A DNA stretch of 22,385 nucleotides from CAYILR01 sp964364175 (GTDB lineage: Bacteria > Bdellovibrionota > UBA1018), in contig CAYILR010000054.1 in assembly GCA_964364175.1 (NCBI GenBank), positions 1-22,385 on the forward strand, in the 5' to 3' direction. Below the pieces are notes generated by a model that was not told the DNA's origin, ran no database searches, and saw only the letters and a list, made by a program, of their open reading frames with translations. How positions within the stretch are numbered: position 1 is the first letter of the stretch; each line of letters opens with the position of its first letter. Of the stretch, positions 1 to 6,515 are shown one piece after another. The translations under genes were made by a program, and so were the position numbers.

Positions 1-111
1 GTCAAAAAAATACTTCCTCAAATTTTGACGCGCGACCTCTCCGGGGCACAGGTATCTCCTTATTCATCCAATCTAACGCAACGAATCGTAGAAATCAAGA
101 CAATTCGTTAA
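1..111 (+). CDS. Possible C-terminal tail of an upstream gene (partial)
   Basis: Frame 1 is open from the left edge to a TAA at 109-111 and would encode the last 36 residues of a protein, ending in VEIKTIR. The composition is plausible for coding DNA and the stop is followed by an AT-rich stretch. A second frame (from position 3) is also open here as far as 260, so openness alone is weak evidence. No domain can be recognised from so short a piece. It is listed because it is the best candidate for the left neighbour of prfC. Confidence 0.25.
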   Translation, partial: VKKILPQILTRDLSGAQVSPYSSNLTQRIVEIKTIR

Positions 112-163
112 TTAAAATTAACTATATGAATTTATTTGAATTTTTAGAGTTCCGTCATGACGC

Positions 164-206
164 GCCTAGCATCAAAAAGGTGTCGGACACCTTTTTGATG
201 CTAGGC
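164..206. repeat. Perfect 21-bp inverted repeat (hairpin element copy 1)
   Basis: Positions 164-184 and 186-206 are exact reverse complements around a single G at 185. The centre is AAAAAGGTGTC/GGACACCTTTTT. The same core recurs at 6524-6546, and a related edge occurs at 22374-22385, so this is a dispersed short palindromic repeat and not merely a local terminator. In RNA it would form a long stem and could stop transcription entering from the left. Confidence 0.8.
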
Positions 207-207
207 A

Positions 208-229
208 GTGCCTTGCGTTGGCACCTTTT
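208..229 (+). terminator. Small GC hairpin with T-run after repeat 1
   Basis: GTGCC (208-212) and GGCAC (220-224) can pair around a seven-base loop and are followed by CTTTT. It lies directly after the long inverted repeat and resembles a decayed copy of the same GGTGCC/GGCACC core. It could be a weak rho-independent terminator upstream of prfC. The stem is short, so confidence is low. Confidence 0.25.
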
Positions 230-285
230 ATCGCTTTACGAGCTTGAACTTTTGGTCTGAATCGGTGATTAAACTATTTCTATTT

Positions 286-1938
286 ATGAGCACCCCCCAG
301 TTTCAAGCCCAGCTTGAGAAAGAAGTTGCGCGGCGACGCACGTTCGCCATTATTTCGCACCCCGATGCAGGGAAGACTACGCTCACGGAAAAGCTGCTCC
401 TTTACGGCGGAGCCATTCACCTAGCTGGAGCTGTCCGAGCCAAAGCCAACCAACGCCACACGACCTCCGACTGGATGGAGATCGAGAAACAACGTGGGAT
501 CTCGATCAGCACCAGCGTTTTGCAATTCGACTACCACGGTTCGCAGATCAACCTCCTGGATACTCCTGGACACAAAGATTTCTCAGAAGACACTTACCGC
601 ACCCTGACCGCAGCCGATGCAGCAGTCATGCTCATCGATGCCGCCAAAGGCGTCGAGCCACAAACCCGCAAGCTTTTCGAAGTCTGCCGGATGCGTGGAT
701 TGCCAATCTTCACATTCGTCAATAAACTCGATCGCCCCAGCCGCGACCCCTTCGATTTAATGGACGAACTAGAAAAAGTCCTCGGCATCCGATCCTGCCC
801 CATGACCTGGCCAATCGGAACCGGCGACCGCTTCCGAGGAGTCTACGACCGTCAAAGCAAAGAAGTTCTTTTTTTCCAAACCGAAGGCGAGGCCAACGTC
901 AAAGGTAAACTCCAAGCCCAACGAATCTCGAACGTCAGTGATCCTGCCTTGGCCGAACTACTGACAGGACCTCGCATGGATTTGGACGAAGCCAAGGAAC
1001 TGCAATCCCAACTCCAAACCGAACTCGAGCTCATCGAAACAGCAGGCGATCCGTTCAATCGCGAGCAAGTCCTGGCAGGGAAACTCACTCCTGTATTTTT
1101 CGGAAGCGCGATGAACAACTTCGGTGTAGAAAACTTCCTTCAGCGATTCATTGAACTAGCACCCACACCTACTGCACGAGAAAGCGCAGATGGACCCGTA
1201 TCACCCACCGATCCCAACTTCACCGGATTCTTCTTTAAAATCCAAGCGAACATGGACCCCTCACACCGTGATCGCGTCGCGTTCATGCGAGTTTGCTCAG
1301 GCAAATTCACGCGCAATATGACAGTGACCCATTCGCGCCTCAATGAAGATGTGAAGCTTTCTCGTCCTCTTAACTTTTTTGCACAAGAGCGCGTGATGGT
1401 CGAAGAAGCCTGGCCGGGTGACATCGTAGGAATCCTGGACACCTCGGGCGAGCTGCGAATCGGCGACACTCTCTGCGAAAAAGGGCGAATTGAATATCAG
1501 GGCGTCCCTCGATTCTCACCCGAGCATTTTGCGGGCGTCACCATCCTCGATCCAATGAAGCGCAAACAACTCCAAAAAGGCCTCGACCAACTCTCCGAGG
1601 AAGGTGTCGTTCAAGTTTACCGTCAGCGCGGATTGGGCGATAAGGACCCAGTACTTGGCGCAGTCGGCGCGCTACAATTCGAAGTTCTCCAGCATCGCCT
1701 CAAAGCCGAATACTCTGTCGACGTCCGGATCGAAAAAATGCCCTACATCCACGCTCGCTGGATCGGCGGCACCGGATTCAGTGCGGATTTCTTTGACCGA
1801 CGAGAAGACAGCCGCTCTTTGGAAGACCGCGATGGGCAGCCTGTGGTTTTATTCAAAAGCGACTGGGGCCTGCGCTGGGCGGAAGAAAACAACAAGACAC
1901 TGAAATTTCTCACAACCGCTCCGTTAAAGCGCAACTAA
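286..1938 (+). CDS. prfC: Peptide chain release factor 3 (RF3)
   Basis: RF3 is a translational GTPase that removes class I release factors RF1/RF2 from the ribosome after termination; it acts in the cytosol. From the ATG at 286 the protein has 550 residues, close to the family size (about 530). GTPase motifs are clear: G1 HPDAGKTT (residues 25-32), the switch region RGISIST (about 70-76), G3 DTPGH (92-96) and G4 NKLD (146-149). Domain II and the RF3 C-terminal domain follow, including the QRGLGDKDPVLGAVGALQFEV stretch near residues 445-465. The frame is open back to a GTG at 208, but the 26 extra residues are unlike RF3, and ATG 286 begins the expected STPQFQAQLEKEVARRRTF start. No clear Shine-Dalgarno sequence precedes it. 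It converges with the VapC gene, six bases apart. It is a housekeeping gene with no apparent link to its neighbours. Confidence 0.97.
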   Translation: MSTPQFQAQLEKEVARRRTFAIISHPDAGKTTLTEKLLLYGGAIHLAGAVRAKANQRHTTSDWMEIEKQRGISISTSVLQFDYHGSQINLLDTPGHKDFSEDTYRTLTAADAAVMLIDAAKGVEPQTRKLFEVCRMRGLPIFTFVNKLDRPSRDPFDLMDELEKVLGIRSCPMTWPIGTGDRFRGVYDRQSKEVLFFQTEGEANVKGKLQAQRISNVSDPALAELLTGPRMDLDEAKELQSQLQTELELIETAGDPFNREQVLAGKLTPVFFGSAMNNFGVENFLQRFIELAPTPTARESADGPVSPTDPNFTGFFFKIQANMDPSHRDRVAFMRVCSGKFTRNMTVTHSRLNEDVKLSRPLNFFAQERVMVEEAWPGDIVGILDTSGELRIGDTLCEKGRIEYQGVPRFSPEHFAGVTILDPMKRKQLQKGLDQLSEEGVVQVYRQRGLGDKDPVLGAVGALQFEVLQHRLKAEYSVDVRIEKMPYIHARWIGGTGFSADFFDRREDSRSLEDRDGQPVVLFKSDWGLRWAEENNKTLKFLTTAPLKRN

Positions 1939-1944
1939 ATTACA

Positions 1945-2340
1945 TCATAGAACTTCAAGATCAAATTTTCTAACCCTCTGAATATTAATAAAATCGCCGT
2001 CTCGGGTAAAAAGCTTCTTTTTGTGATCAATCATGCATTGCGCGATATAAAGATCAGTCAAAGGCGGCTGAAAACCATTCGCCCTGACCTCAAATGCCAA
2101 CTTAGAAACTCTGATCCAAGATGTCCCAATCAGTGGGAATTCCATAAATGCTTTTTTTAGAACTCGAAATCCTTTTTCATCTTTCACTCCTCGCAATACC
2201 TCCGCAAGAATAAGATCCACTACGCAAATCTGATTTTTTTTAATGAAAGGTAAAATCAATTCCGAGATTGATTGATTTTTTCTTTCAAGCTCAATCCAAA
2301 TCGACGAATCCAAAACATAGGGTGATTTATCGTTTTTCAT
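1945..2340 (-). CDS. vapC: PIN-domain toxin, VapC type
   Basis: This is a 131-residue PIN-domain protein, the expected size for a VapC ribonuclease toxin. The acidic metal-binding residues are all in place: D11 (VLDSSIWIE), E47 (ILAEVLRG), D96 (PPLTDLYIAQ) and D114 (LFTRDGDF). Such toxins cleave specific RNAs, often tRNA or rRNA, when the partner antitoxin is lost. Its ATG at 2340 lies inside the end of the antitoxin gene (14-base overlap), the usual translational coupling of these pairs. The reading frame is intact with no missing catalytic residue, so it is likely functional. The RNA target cannot be told from sequence. It ends tail-to-tail with prfC. Confidence 0.9.
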   Translation of the reverse strand: MKNDKSPYVLDSSIWIELERKNQSISELILPFIKKNQICVVDLILAEVLRGVKDEKGFRVLKKAFMEFPLIGTSWIRVSKLAFEVRANGFQPPLTDLYIAQCMIDHKKKLFTRDGDFINIQRVRKFDLEVL

Positions 2341-2536
2341 TTCGACGATTCACCAACGGATCAAAGCCTTCAACAAACTCGACTTGATCTAAGACATCGA
2401 TGATTCGTCTTTGCTTGGCATCTTTCAGGTAATAAAGAAGCGCCTTTTCAACCGCTTTCTGACCTGTATTTTCCCCAGTGATCTTTTTCAGTTCTTGAAT
2501 TTGCTGGGTCCGGATTTTTATATTGGCTTGGCTCAT
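2327..2536 (-). CDS. vapB: VapB-type antitoxin of the 1945-2340 toxin
   Basis: A small protein whose N-terminal half (ANIKIRTQQIQELKKITGENTGQKAVEKALLYYLKDAKQ) follows the ribbon-helix-helix pattern of VapB antitoxins of the DUF2191 kind. The C-terminal tail (DVLDQVEFVEGFDPLVNRR) fits the toxin-wrapping segment. It would neutralise the PIN toxin and repress the operon by binding upstream DNA. In-frame ATGs exist at 2554, 2545 and 2536; I chose 2536 (MSQANIKIRT, 69 residues) because the RHH strand usually begins within a few residues of the start. No good ribosome site separates the three. Its stop overlaps the toxin start by 14 bases. Confidence 0.8.
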   Translation of the reverse strand: MSQANIKIRTQQIQELKKITGENTGQKAVEKALLYYLKDAKQRRIIDVLDQVEFVEGFDPLVNRRNEKR

Positions 2537-2550
2537 ACTGTCCATTTTAA

Positions 2551-2572
2551 ACACGGAGGTGTAATTTTACAA
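2551..2572 (-). promoter_or_regulatory. Candidate VapB operator
   Basis: Two small dyads lie just upstream of the antitoxin start: ACAC-GGAG-GTGT (2551-2562) and GTAA-TT-TTAC (2561-2570). VapB antitoxins normally autorepress through such palindromes. If the ATG at 2554 is used, the first dyad overlaps the start codon, which favours the 2545 or 2536 starts. This is inference from position and symmetry only. Confidence 0.3.
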
Positions 2573-2599
2573 TACAAAAACACACCTATTAAACACGCC

Positions 2600-3937
2600 C
2601 TACTGAGTCTTAACCACAGCCTCGAGCTGCTCAAGCATGTACTGGATTTTTGCATCATCCAAGGCGGGATGCACGCCGATCCAGAATGTGCGCATCATGA
2701 TCTCGTCTGTGGCTTTGAGATTTCCCACTACCCGATACTCAACACCTTGATAGGCGGGCTGTTTGATCATATTGCCGCCGAACAATAAACGCGTGCCGAC
2801 TTTTCGTTCTTCAAGAGACGCGACAATTTTTTCGCGATTCAATCCGGGCGCACAGTGCATGGCAAACCCAAACCAGCTAGGATTCGTCCCAGCCGTCGGC
2901 TGTACAACACTCAAACGCTCACGCAAAACAGGTGAAGCTTGAATTCCATCCGAAAGCTTCTTCCAATTCGCTCGACGAGCTGCCACGAATCGATCCAGCT
3001 TCTTCAACTGCGACAATCCGATCGCAGCCTGCATATCGGTGGCTTTTAAATTATATCCAATATTTGAATAAGTATATTTGTGGTCGTAGCCATCCGGTAA
3101 ATCACCCAGCTTCCAGCCATATCGCTTGTTGCAAGTATTATCCTTGCCCGGCTCGCACCAACAATCCCGGCCCCAATCGCGCACGCTCTCGGCTACGCGT
3201 TTCCATCGGCCGTCCTTAGGGATTACAGCCCCCCCTTCGCCCATAGTGATATGATGCGCGGGATAGAAACTTGTCGTTGCAAACTCTCCAAACGATCCCA
3301 CCGGAGCATCTCCAATTTTCGCACCCAGAGCATCGCAACAATCTTCGACCAGATACAAACCCTCTTTTTTACACCAATCTGCTAAAATATCAGAACGGTA
3401 AACATTCCCCAAAGTATGCGCCAGCACAACCGCTCGCGTCTTAGGACCTCGAGCTGCCATCACAGCCTCGGGCAGAGCATTCAAAGTATTCAAATCCACA
3501 TCGACAAAAACCGGCACCCAGCCATTTTGCACAATCGGATTCACCGTAGTCGGAAACCCAGCAGCAGCCGTAATCACCTCATCGCCCTTTTCCAAAGGCT
3601 TGAGTTTGAGGTCACGCAACATCGGCGCACCCAGACTACTGACAGCCACCAAGTTTGCGCTCGACCCGCTATTCACCAACAACGCGCGTGAGTTGCGATT
3701 GAAAAGCTTTGCAAACGTGGGCTCAAATTCATTCGCGAACCGCCCCGCCGTCAGCCACATATCCATGGAGGCATCGAGTAACGCCACCAGGTCATCCGCA
3801 TCCAAAACCTTCGTAGTCACCGGAATATAAGTCTGACCCGCCACGAACAGCTTCGGAGCCTGCGCGGCCCCAAAATACTCGCGCCCTAATCCAAAAATTT
3901 TCTTCCTCAAATCATCTGCAGCTGCTGAATCGGCCAT
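2600..3937 (-). CDS. rfbH: CDP-4-keto-6-deoxyglucose 3-dehydrase (RfbH/DdhC/E1 type)
   Basis: RfbH removes the 3-hydroxyl of CDP-4-keto-6-deoxy-D-glucose on the route to 3,6-dideoxyhexoses of O-antigens. It uses pyridoxamine phosphate plus a [2Fe-2S] cluster and needs a reductase partner. From ATG 3937 the protein has 445 residues (family about 437). The aminotransferase-fold lysine is replaced by His in SFYPAHHITMGEGG (H228/H229), the hallmark of this dehydrase group. Cys201, Cys259, Cys261 and Cys269 reproduce the C-X57-C-X1-C-X7-C cluster motif of E1. The frame extends upstream to a TTG at 3973, but the added residues are not family-like. No Shine-Dalgarno is obvious. The reductase partner and RfbG are not in the window; RfbF and an RfbJ-like enzyme lie 10 kb to the right. 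Its start region sits against a toxin-antitoxin remnant, so an insertion may have displaced its original upstream region. Confidence 0.92.
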   Translation of the reverse strand: MADSAAADDLRKKIFGLGREYFGAAQAPKLFVAGQTYIPVTTKVLDADDLVALLDASMDMWLTAGRFANEFEPTFAKLFNRNSRALLVNSGSSANLVAVSSLGAPMLRDLKLKPLEKGDEVITAAAGFPTTVNPIVQNGWVPVFVDVDLNTLNALPEAVMAARGPKTRAVVLAHTLGNVYRSDILADWCKKEGLYLVEDCCDALGAKIGDAPVGSFGEFATTSFYPAHHITMGEGGAVIPKDGRWKRVAESVRDWGRDCWCEPGKDNTCNKRYGWKLGDLPDGYDHKYTYSNIGYNLKATDMQAAIGLSQLKKLDRFVAARRANWKKLSDGIQASPVLRERLSVVQPTAGTNPSWFGFAMHCAPGLNREKIVASLEERKVGTRLLFGGNMIKQPAYQGVEYRVVGNLKATDEIMMRTFWIGVHPALDDAKIQYMLEQLEAVVKTQ

Positions 3938-3988
3938 GCTGGCGAATTGACCACGACGCGAATTAAGATGCAAGTTTGAAGACGAATT

Positions 3989-4060
3989 TCACCAAACTCG
4001 TTCGATGCCATAGCGATCAAATATCGCATCTCCGCTGAGAATCGGAATAGCCACGCTCCA
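3989..4060 (-). pseudogene. C-terminal remnant of a PIN-domain toxin
   Basis: In the frame next to the antitoxin remnant, the minus strand encodes SVAIPILSGDAIFDRYGIERVW followed by TGA (3991-3989). This matches the usual end of a Phd-partnered PIN toxin: a hydrophobic strand, the last catalytic Asp (SGD), then xFDRYG and a final xRVW. The rest of the toxin, including the first three acidic residues, is absent. The fragment begins exactly where the antitoxin homology stops, so the missing part was probably lost in one internal deletion. It cannot make a toxin. Confidence 0.7.
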
Positions 4061-4181
4061 CCACCACCAATTTCACCATCGGTTTGTCTCGATTGGCGAT
4101 GATGACTTCCTCTCCGTTGAGTGCTTCTTGAATTAACTTGGAGAGTTGGGACTTGGCTTGATGAACAGTGTACTTCTTCAT
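4017..4181 (-). pseudogene. Truncated Phd/YefM-family antitoxin
   Basis: A 54-codon frame from ATG 4181 to TGA 4017. Residues 1-42 (MKKYTVHQAKSQLSKLIQEA, then GEEVIIANRDKPMVKLVVVE) are a standard Phd N-terminal DNA-binding domain. Residues 43-54 (RGYSDSQRRCDI) are out-of-frame sequence from a PIN toxin end. The toxin-neutralising C-terminal part is therefore gone. The DNA-binding half is intact and could still be made and act as a repressor at its own palindromic sites or at related loci. The gene is short and would be missed by many gene callers. Confidence 0.75.
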
Positions 4182-4188
4182 GCTATCT

Positions 4189-4234
4189 ATATTAGCTAAT
4201 TTACTTAGCTTAGTCCAGTTAATTAGCTAATTTA
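4189..4234 (-). promoter_or_regulatory. Promoter and paired palindromic operators of the Phd remnant
   Basis: Read on the minus strand, TGGACT (4217-4212) and TAATAT (4194-4189) are separated by 17 bases, a reasonable -35/-10 pair. The -10 ends only seven bases before ATG 4181, implying a leaderless or nearly leaderless transcript. Palindromes ATTAGCTAAT (4191-4200) and AATTAGCTAATT (4221-4232) overlap and flank this promoter, with centres 31 bp apart, close to three helical turns. They share the 13-base string ATTAGCTAATTTA. This arrangement fits cooperative autorepression by Phd dimers. Confidence 0.5.
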
Positions 4235-4285
4235 ACAGTCGTTTCAACTCCATGATTTTATATCAATTTTACAATAAACATTTAT

Positions 4286-4314
4286 TTGACTAATTGACTC
4301 AACAAAGAGACAAT
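4286..4314 (+). promoter_or_regulatory. Possible promoter of the fibre-like lipoprotein gene
   Basis: TTGACT (4286-4291) and GACAAT (4309-4314) are 17 bases apart. A second TTGACT at 4294-4299 makes a direct repeat TTGACTAATTGACT. Transcription would start near 4321, leaving only about ten bases before ATG 4331, which includes GAAGG (4322-4326). The -10 is imperfect. Confidence 0.3.
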
Positions 4315-4330
4315 TCTAATTGAAGGTTTT

Positions 4331-5467
4331 ATGCAGAACGTATGTCTTAAATTTCACTTCAACCTGCTGAATGCGTCGAATCAATTGATCAGAATTTTTT
4401 CGACCGCGGCCATTTTCATCATTACCGCTTCTGCTTGCCGTCCAGCGATCGATGACAACGCCGCAGACACCAGCTCTGACTCCGCATCATCCACAGCCGC
4501 AGCAGGCTCAGTCTCCACATCCAGTATCGCCAACGCAGCCGTCACCCCGGAAAAACTTAGCCAGGCCTACTTGCCTCTCGCTGGCGGAACACTCACTGGC
4601 GCACTAATTGCGCCTTCGTTTTCTGGGGATGGATCAGCGCTAACCAGTCTCAGCGCTAGCAATATCTCGAGCGGAACTCTCAGCGCAGCCCGACTGCCTG
4701 CCGGGACTTCGGGACAAATTCTCACAACTAGCGGGGGTGCTGCAGCTTGGGCTGTCCCCAATTACTTCGTCAGAGATCAGGCTCGAGATTTGGTCGTGGC
4801 AAATAATGCCACCACACCCAACTCCAAAGTCGATGTCACCGTCAGCGAAATCATCCTGAAAGACACTTCAGGCTATCCCTATTTAGCCAGCACTGTCAGC
4901 CTCACCCTAGACATCACCGCAAGCGGAGCCAACGGACTGGACACTGGCGCAGAGGCCAACAGCACTTGGTATCACATTTGGGTGATCTCAAACGGCACAA
5001 CAGTTGTGGGATTGTTCTCGACTTCTGCAACAGCACCCACAATGCCGAGCGGGTATACTTACAAAGCCTATGCAGGAGCTATCTACAATAGCGCCGGAGG
5101 GGATTTGATTCGGATTTCACAGCTGGGACGCAAAGCAACCACAGCTGTAGTCACTGCCTCGAGCGCTTGCCCAGGAGGATCCAGTGCAGCTCCCGTATTG
5201 GTCAGTTTATCTACTACCGTTCCTAGCACTGCTATTTCGGCTCATGCACAGATACAACTCTATACGGCAGCTGGAGGATTTGACGGGGGCGTGAACACCA
5301 AGTCCTCCGACGGAAGCACTTATTACGCACAAATCTACAGCCGAGGGCCAGGGGGCGAATGGTTCCCACAATCTGACTGGGTAGTTCTATCCGAAACTCA
5401 AAAAATCTACTGGTTTTCAAGCAGCGCAACTAGTTGTGTTTTGTCGATCTTAGGCTGGGAATTCTAA
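4331..5467 (+). CDS. Lipoprotein with phage-tail-fibre-like repeats (possible surface adhesin)
   Basis: A 378-residue exported protein. A hydrophobic segment (residues 22-35, IFSTAAIFIITASA) ends in a lipobox with Cys36, so it is probably lipid-anchored. A Ser/Thr/Ala-rich linker follows (41-70). Residues 81-92 (LPLAGGTLTGAL) and 98-123 (FSGDGSALTSLSASNISSGT, then LSAARLP) are the repeat style seen in trimeric phage tail fibres and collar-like shafts. The C-terminal 230 residues look like a beta-rich tip rich in Ser, Thr, Tyr and Trp (for example WFPQSDWVVLSETQKIYWFS). This order (anchor, shaft, tip) resembles the mosaic adhesive trimer fibres described in Bdellovibrio, but that assignment is inference. 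GAAGG lies four bases upstream of the ATG. It stands alone between the toxin-antitoxin remnant and gmd. Confidence 0.7.
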   Translation: MQNVCLKFHFNLLNASNQLIRIFSTAAIFIITASACRPAIDDNAADTSSDSASSTAAAGSVSTSSIANAAVTPEKLSQAYLPLAGGTLTGALIAPSFSGDGSALTSLSASNISSGTLSAARLPAGTSGQILTTSGGAAAWAVPNYFVRDQARDLVVANNATTPNSKVDVTVSEIILKDTSGYPYLASTVSLTLDITASGANGLDTGAEANSTWYHIWVISNGTTVVGLFSTSATAPTMPSGYTYKAYAGAIYNSAGGDLIRISQLGRKATTAVVTASSACPGGSSAAPVLVSLSTTVPSTAISAHAQIQLYTAAGGFDGGVNTKSSDGSTYYAQIYSRGPGGEWFPQSDWVVLSETQKIYWFSSSATSCVLSILGWEF

Positions 5468-5513
5468 AATCCCCTAGACAACCCACCCCCGTCCATGGTC
5501 TTTCTGAACCATC

Positions 5514-6515
5514 ATGAAACGTGCACTCATCACCGGAATTACAGGACAAGACGGGTCTTATCTATCTGAGCTACTCCTCGAAAAAGGCTACGAAGTCCAC
5601 GGCCTGATTCGCCGGTCGAGTTCTTTCAATACGGATCGGATCGATCACCTTTATCGCGATCCTCACTACAAGGATACGCGCCTGTTCTTACACTACGCGG
5701 ATCTCTCGGACGCGACCAATATCAATCGCATTTTGCGGAATGTAAAACCCGATGAGATTTATCACTTGGGTGCTCAAAGTCACGTTCGAGTGAGTTTTGA
5801 TATTCCCGAATACACGGCTGATGTGACTGGTTTGGGAACTTTGAGATTACTGGATGCGATTTTGGATTCGGGAATTCAGACCAAGTTTTATCAAGCCTCC
5901 AGCTCCGAGATGTACGGACGCGTTCTGGAAGTTCCTCAAAAAGAAACGACCCCGTTCTATCCTCGCAGCCCTTACGGATGCGCGAAGGTTTATGCTTATT
6001 GGATCACGGTGAATTATCGCGAAGCCTATGGAATTCACGCTTCGAACGGGATTTTGTTCAATCACGAATCTCCTCGCCGAGGTGAGACTTTCGTCACTCG
6101 CAAAATTACTCGCGCTTTGGCAAAAATCTTGTCGGGAAAACAAAAAGAATTGTTCTTGGGGAATTTGGACGCAAAACGCGACTGGGGCTACGCCAAGGAT
6201 TACGTCGAAGCGATGTGGATGATGTGCCAGGCTCCTCAAGGTGATGACTATGTCGTTGCGACAGGTGAAACTCACTCGATCCGTGAATTCCTGGACCTGG
6301 CATTCGGATTTGTCGGCCGCGAGTGGAAAGACCTCGTCAAGATCGATCCTAAATACTACCGCCCGACCGAAGTCGATTTGCTGATCGGCGATCCTACGAA
6401 GGTTCGTGAAAAACTGGGATGGAAACCCAAGACCTCGTTCCGCGACCTGGTTCAGCTGATGGTTCGTGAAGATCTGAAGCTCGAAGGTCTTGATCCTGAA
6501 AAATGGATGAAATAG
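5514..6515 (+). CDS. gmd: GDP-mannose 4,6-dehydratase
   Basis: Gmd converts GDP-D-mannose to GDP-4-keto-6-deoxy-D-mannose, the precursor of GDP-fucose, GDP-rhamnose, GDP-perosamine or GDP-colitose. The 333-residue protein has the Rossmann motif GITGQDG (8-14), a SSSEMYG active-site segment (129-135), Tyr154-Gly-Cys-Ala-Lys158 (YxxxK), and the Gmd-specific NHESPRRGETFVTRK and KRDWGYAKDYVEAMW blocks. Length is typical. No ribosome-binding site is obvious before ATG 5514. The last 13 bases overlap the long frame of the next SDR gene. A GDP-linked partner enzyme (Fcl, Rmd or Per) is not obvious unless the next gene fills that role. Confidence 0.95.
   Translation: MKRALITGITGQDGSYLSELLLEKGYEVHGLIRRSSSFNTDRIDHLYRDPHYKDTRLFLHYADLSDATNINRILRNVKPDEIYHLGAQSHVRVSFDIPEYTADVTGLGTLRLLDAILDSGIQTKFYQASSSEMYGRVLEVPQKETTPFYPRSPYGCAKVYAYWITVNYREAYGIHASNGILFNHESPRRGETFVTRKITRALAKILSGKQKELFLGNLDAKRDWGYAKDYVEAMWMMCQAPQGDDYVVATGETHSIREFLDLAFGFVGREWKDLVKIDPKYYRPTEVDLLIGDPTKVREKLGWKPKTSFRDLVQLMVREDLKLEGLDPEKWMK

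Noticed and set aside
164..206. Inverted repeat as a CRISPR repeat or tRNA-like structure
   Set aside because: Copies are kilobases apart with no regular spacers, and there is no cloverleaf or cas gene.
126..260. Small plus-strand frame of 44 codons (MNLFEFLEFRHDAPSIKK...) running through the hairpin repeat
   Set aside because: It reads straight through the palindrome, resembles no family, has no ribosome site, and its hydrophobic tail looks incidental. The frame is open by chance in a short AT-rich stretch.
208..285. GTG 208 as the start of prfC
   Set aside because: The extra 26 residues (with TFYRFTSLNFW) have no counterpart in RF3, and the start would lie in the base of the hairpin repeat.
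2411..2788. 125-codon plus-strand frame across the VapB gene and the end of rfbH
   Set aside because: It crosses two recognised minus-strand genes and has no recognisable features.
5495..5512. Weak hairpin ATGGT/ACCAT just before gmd as a terminator or regulator
   Set aside because: Five-base AT-rich stem, no T-run; too weak to support.
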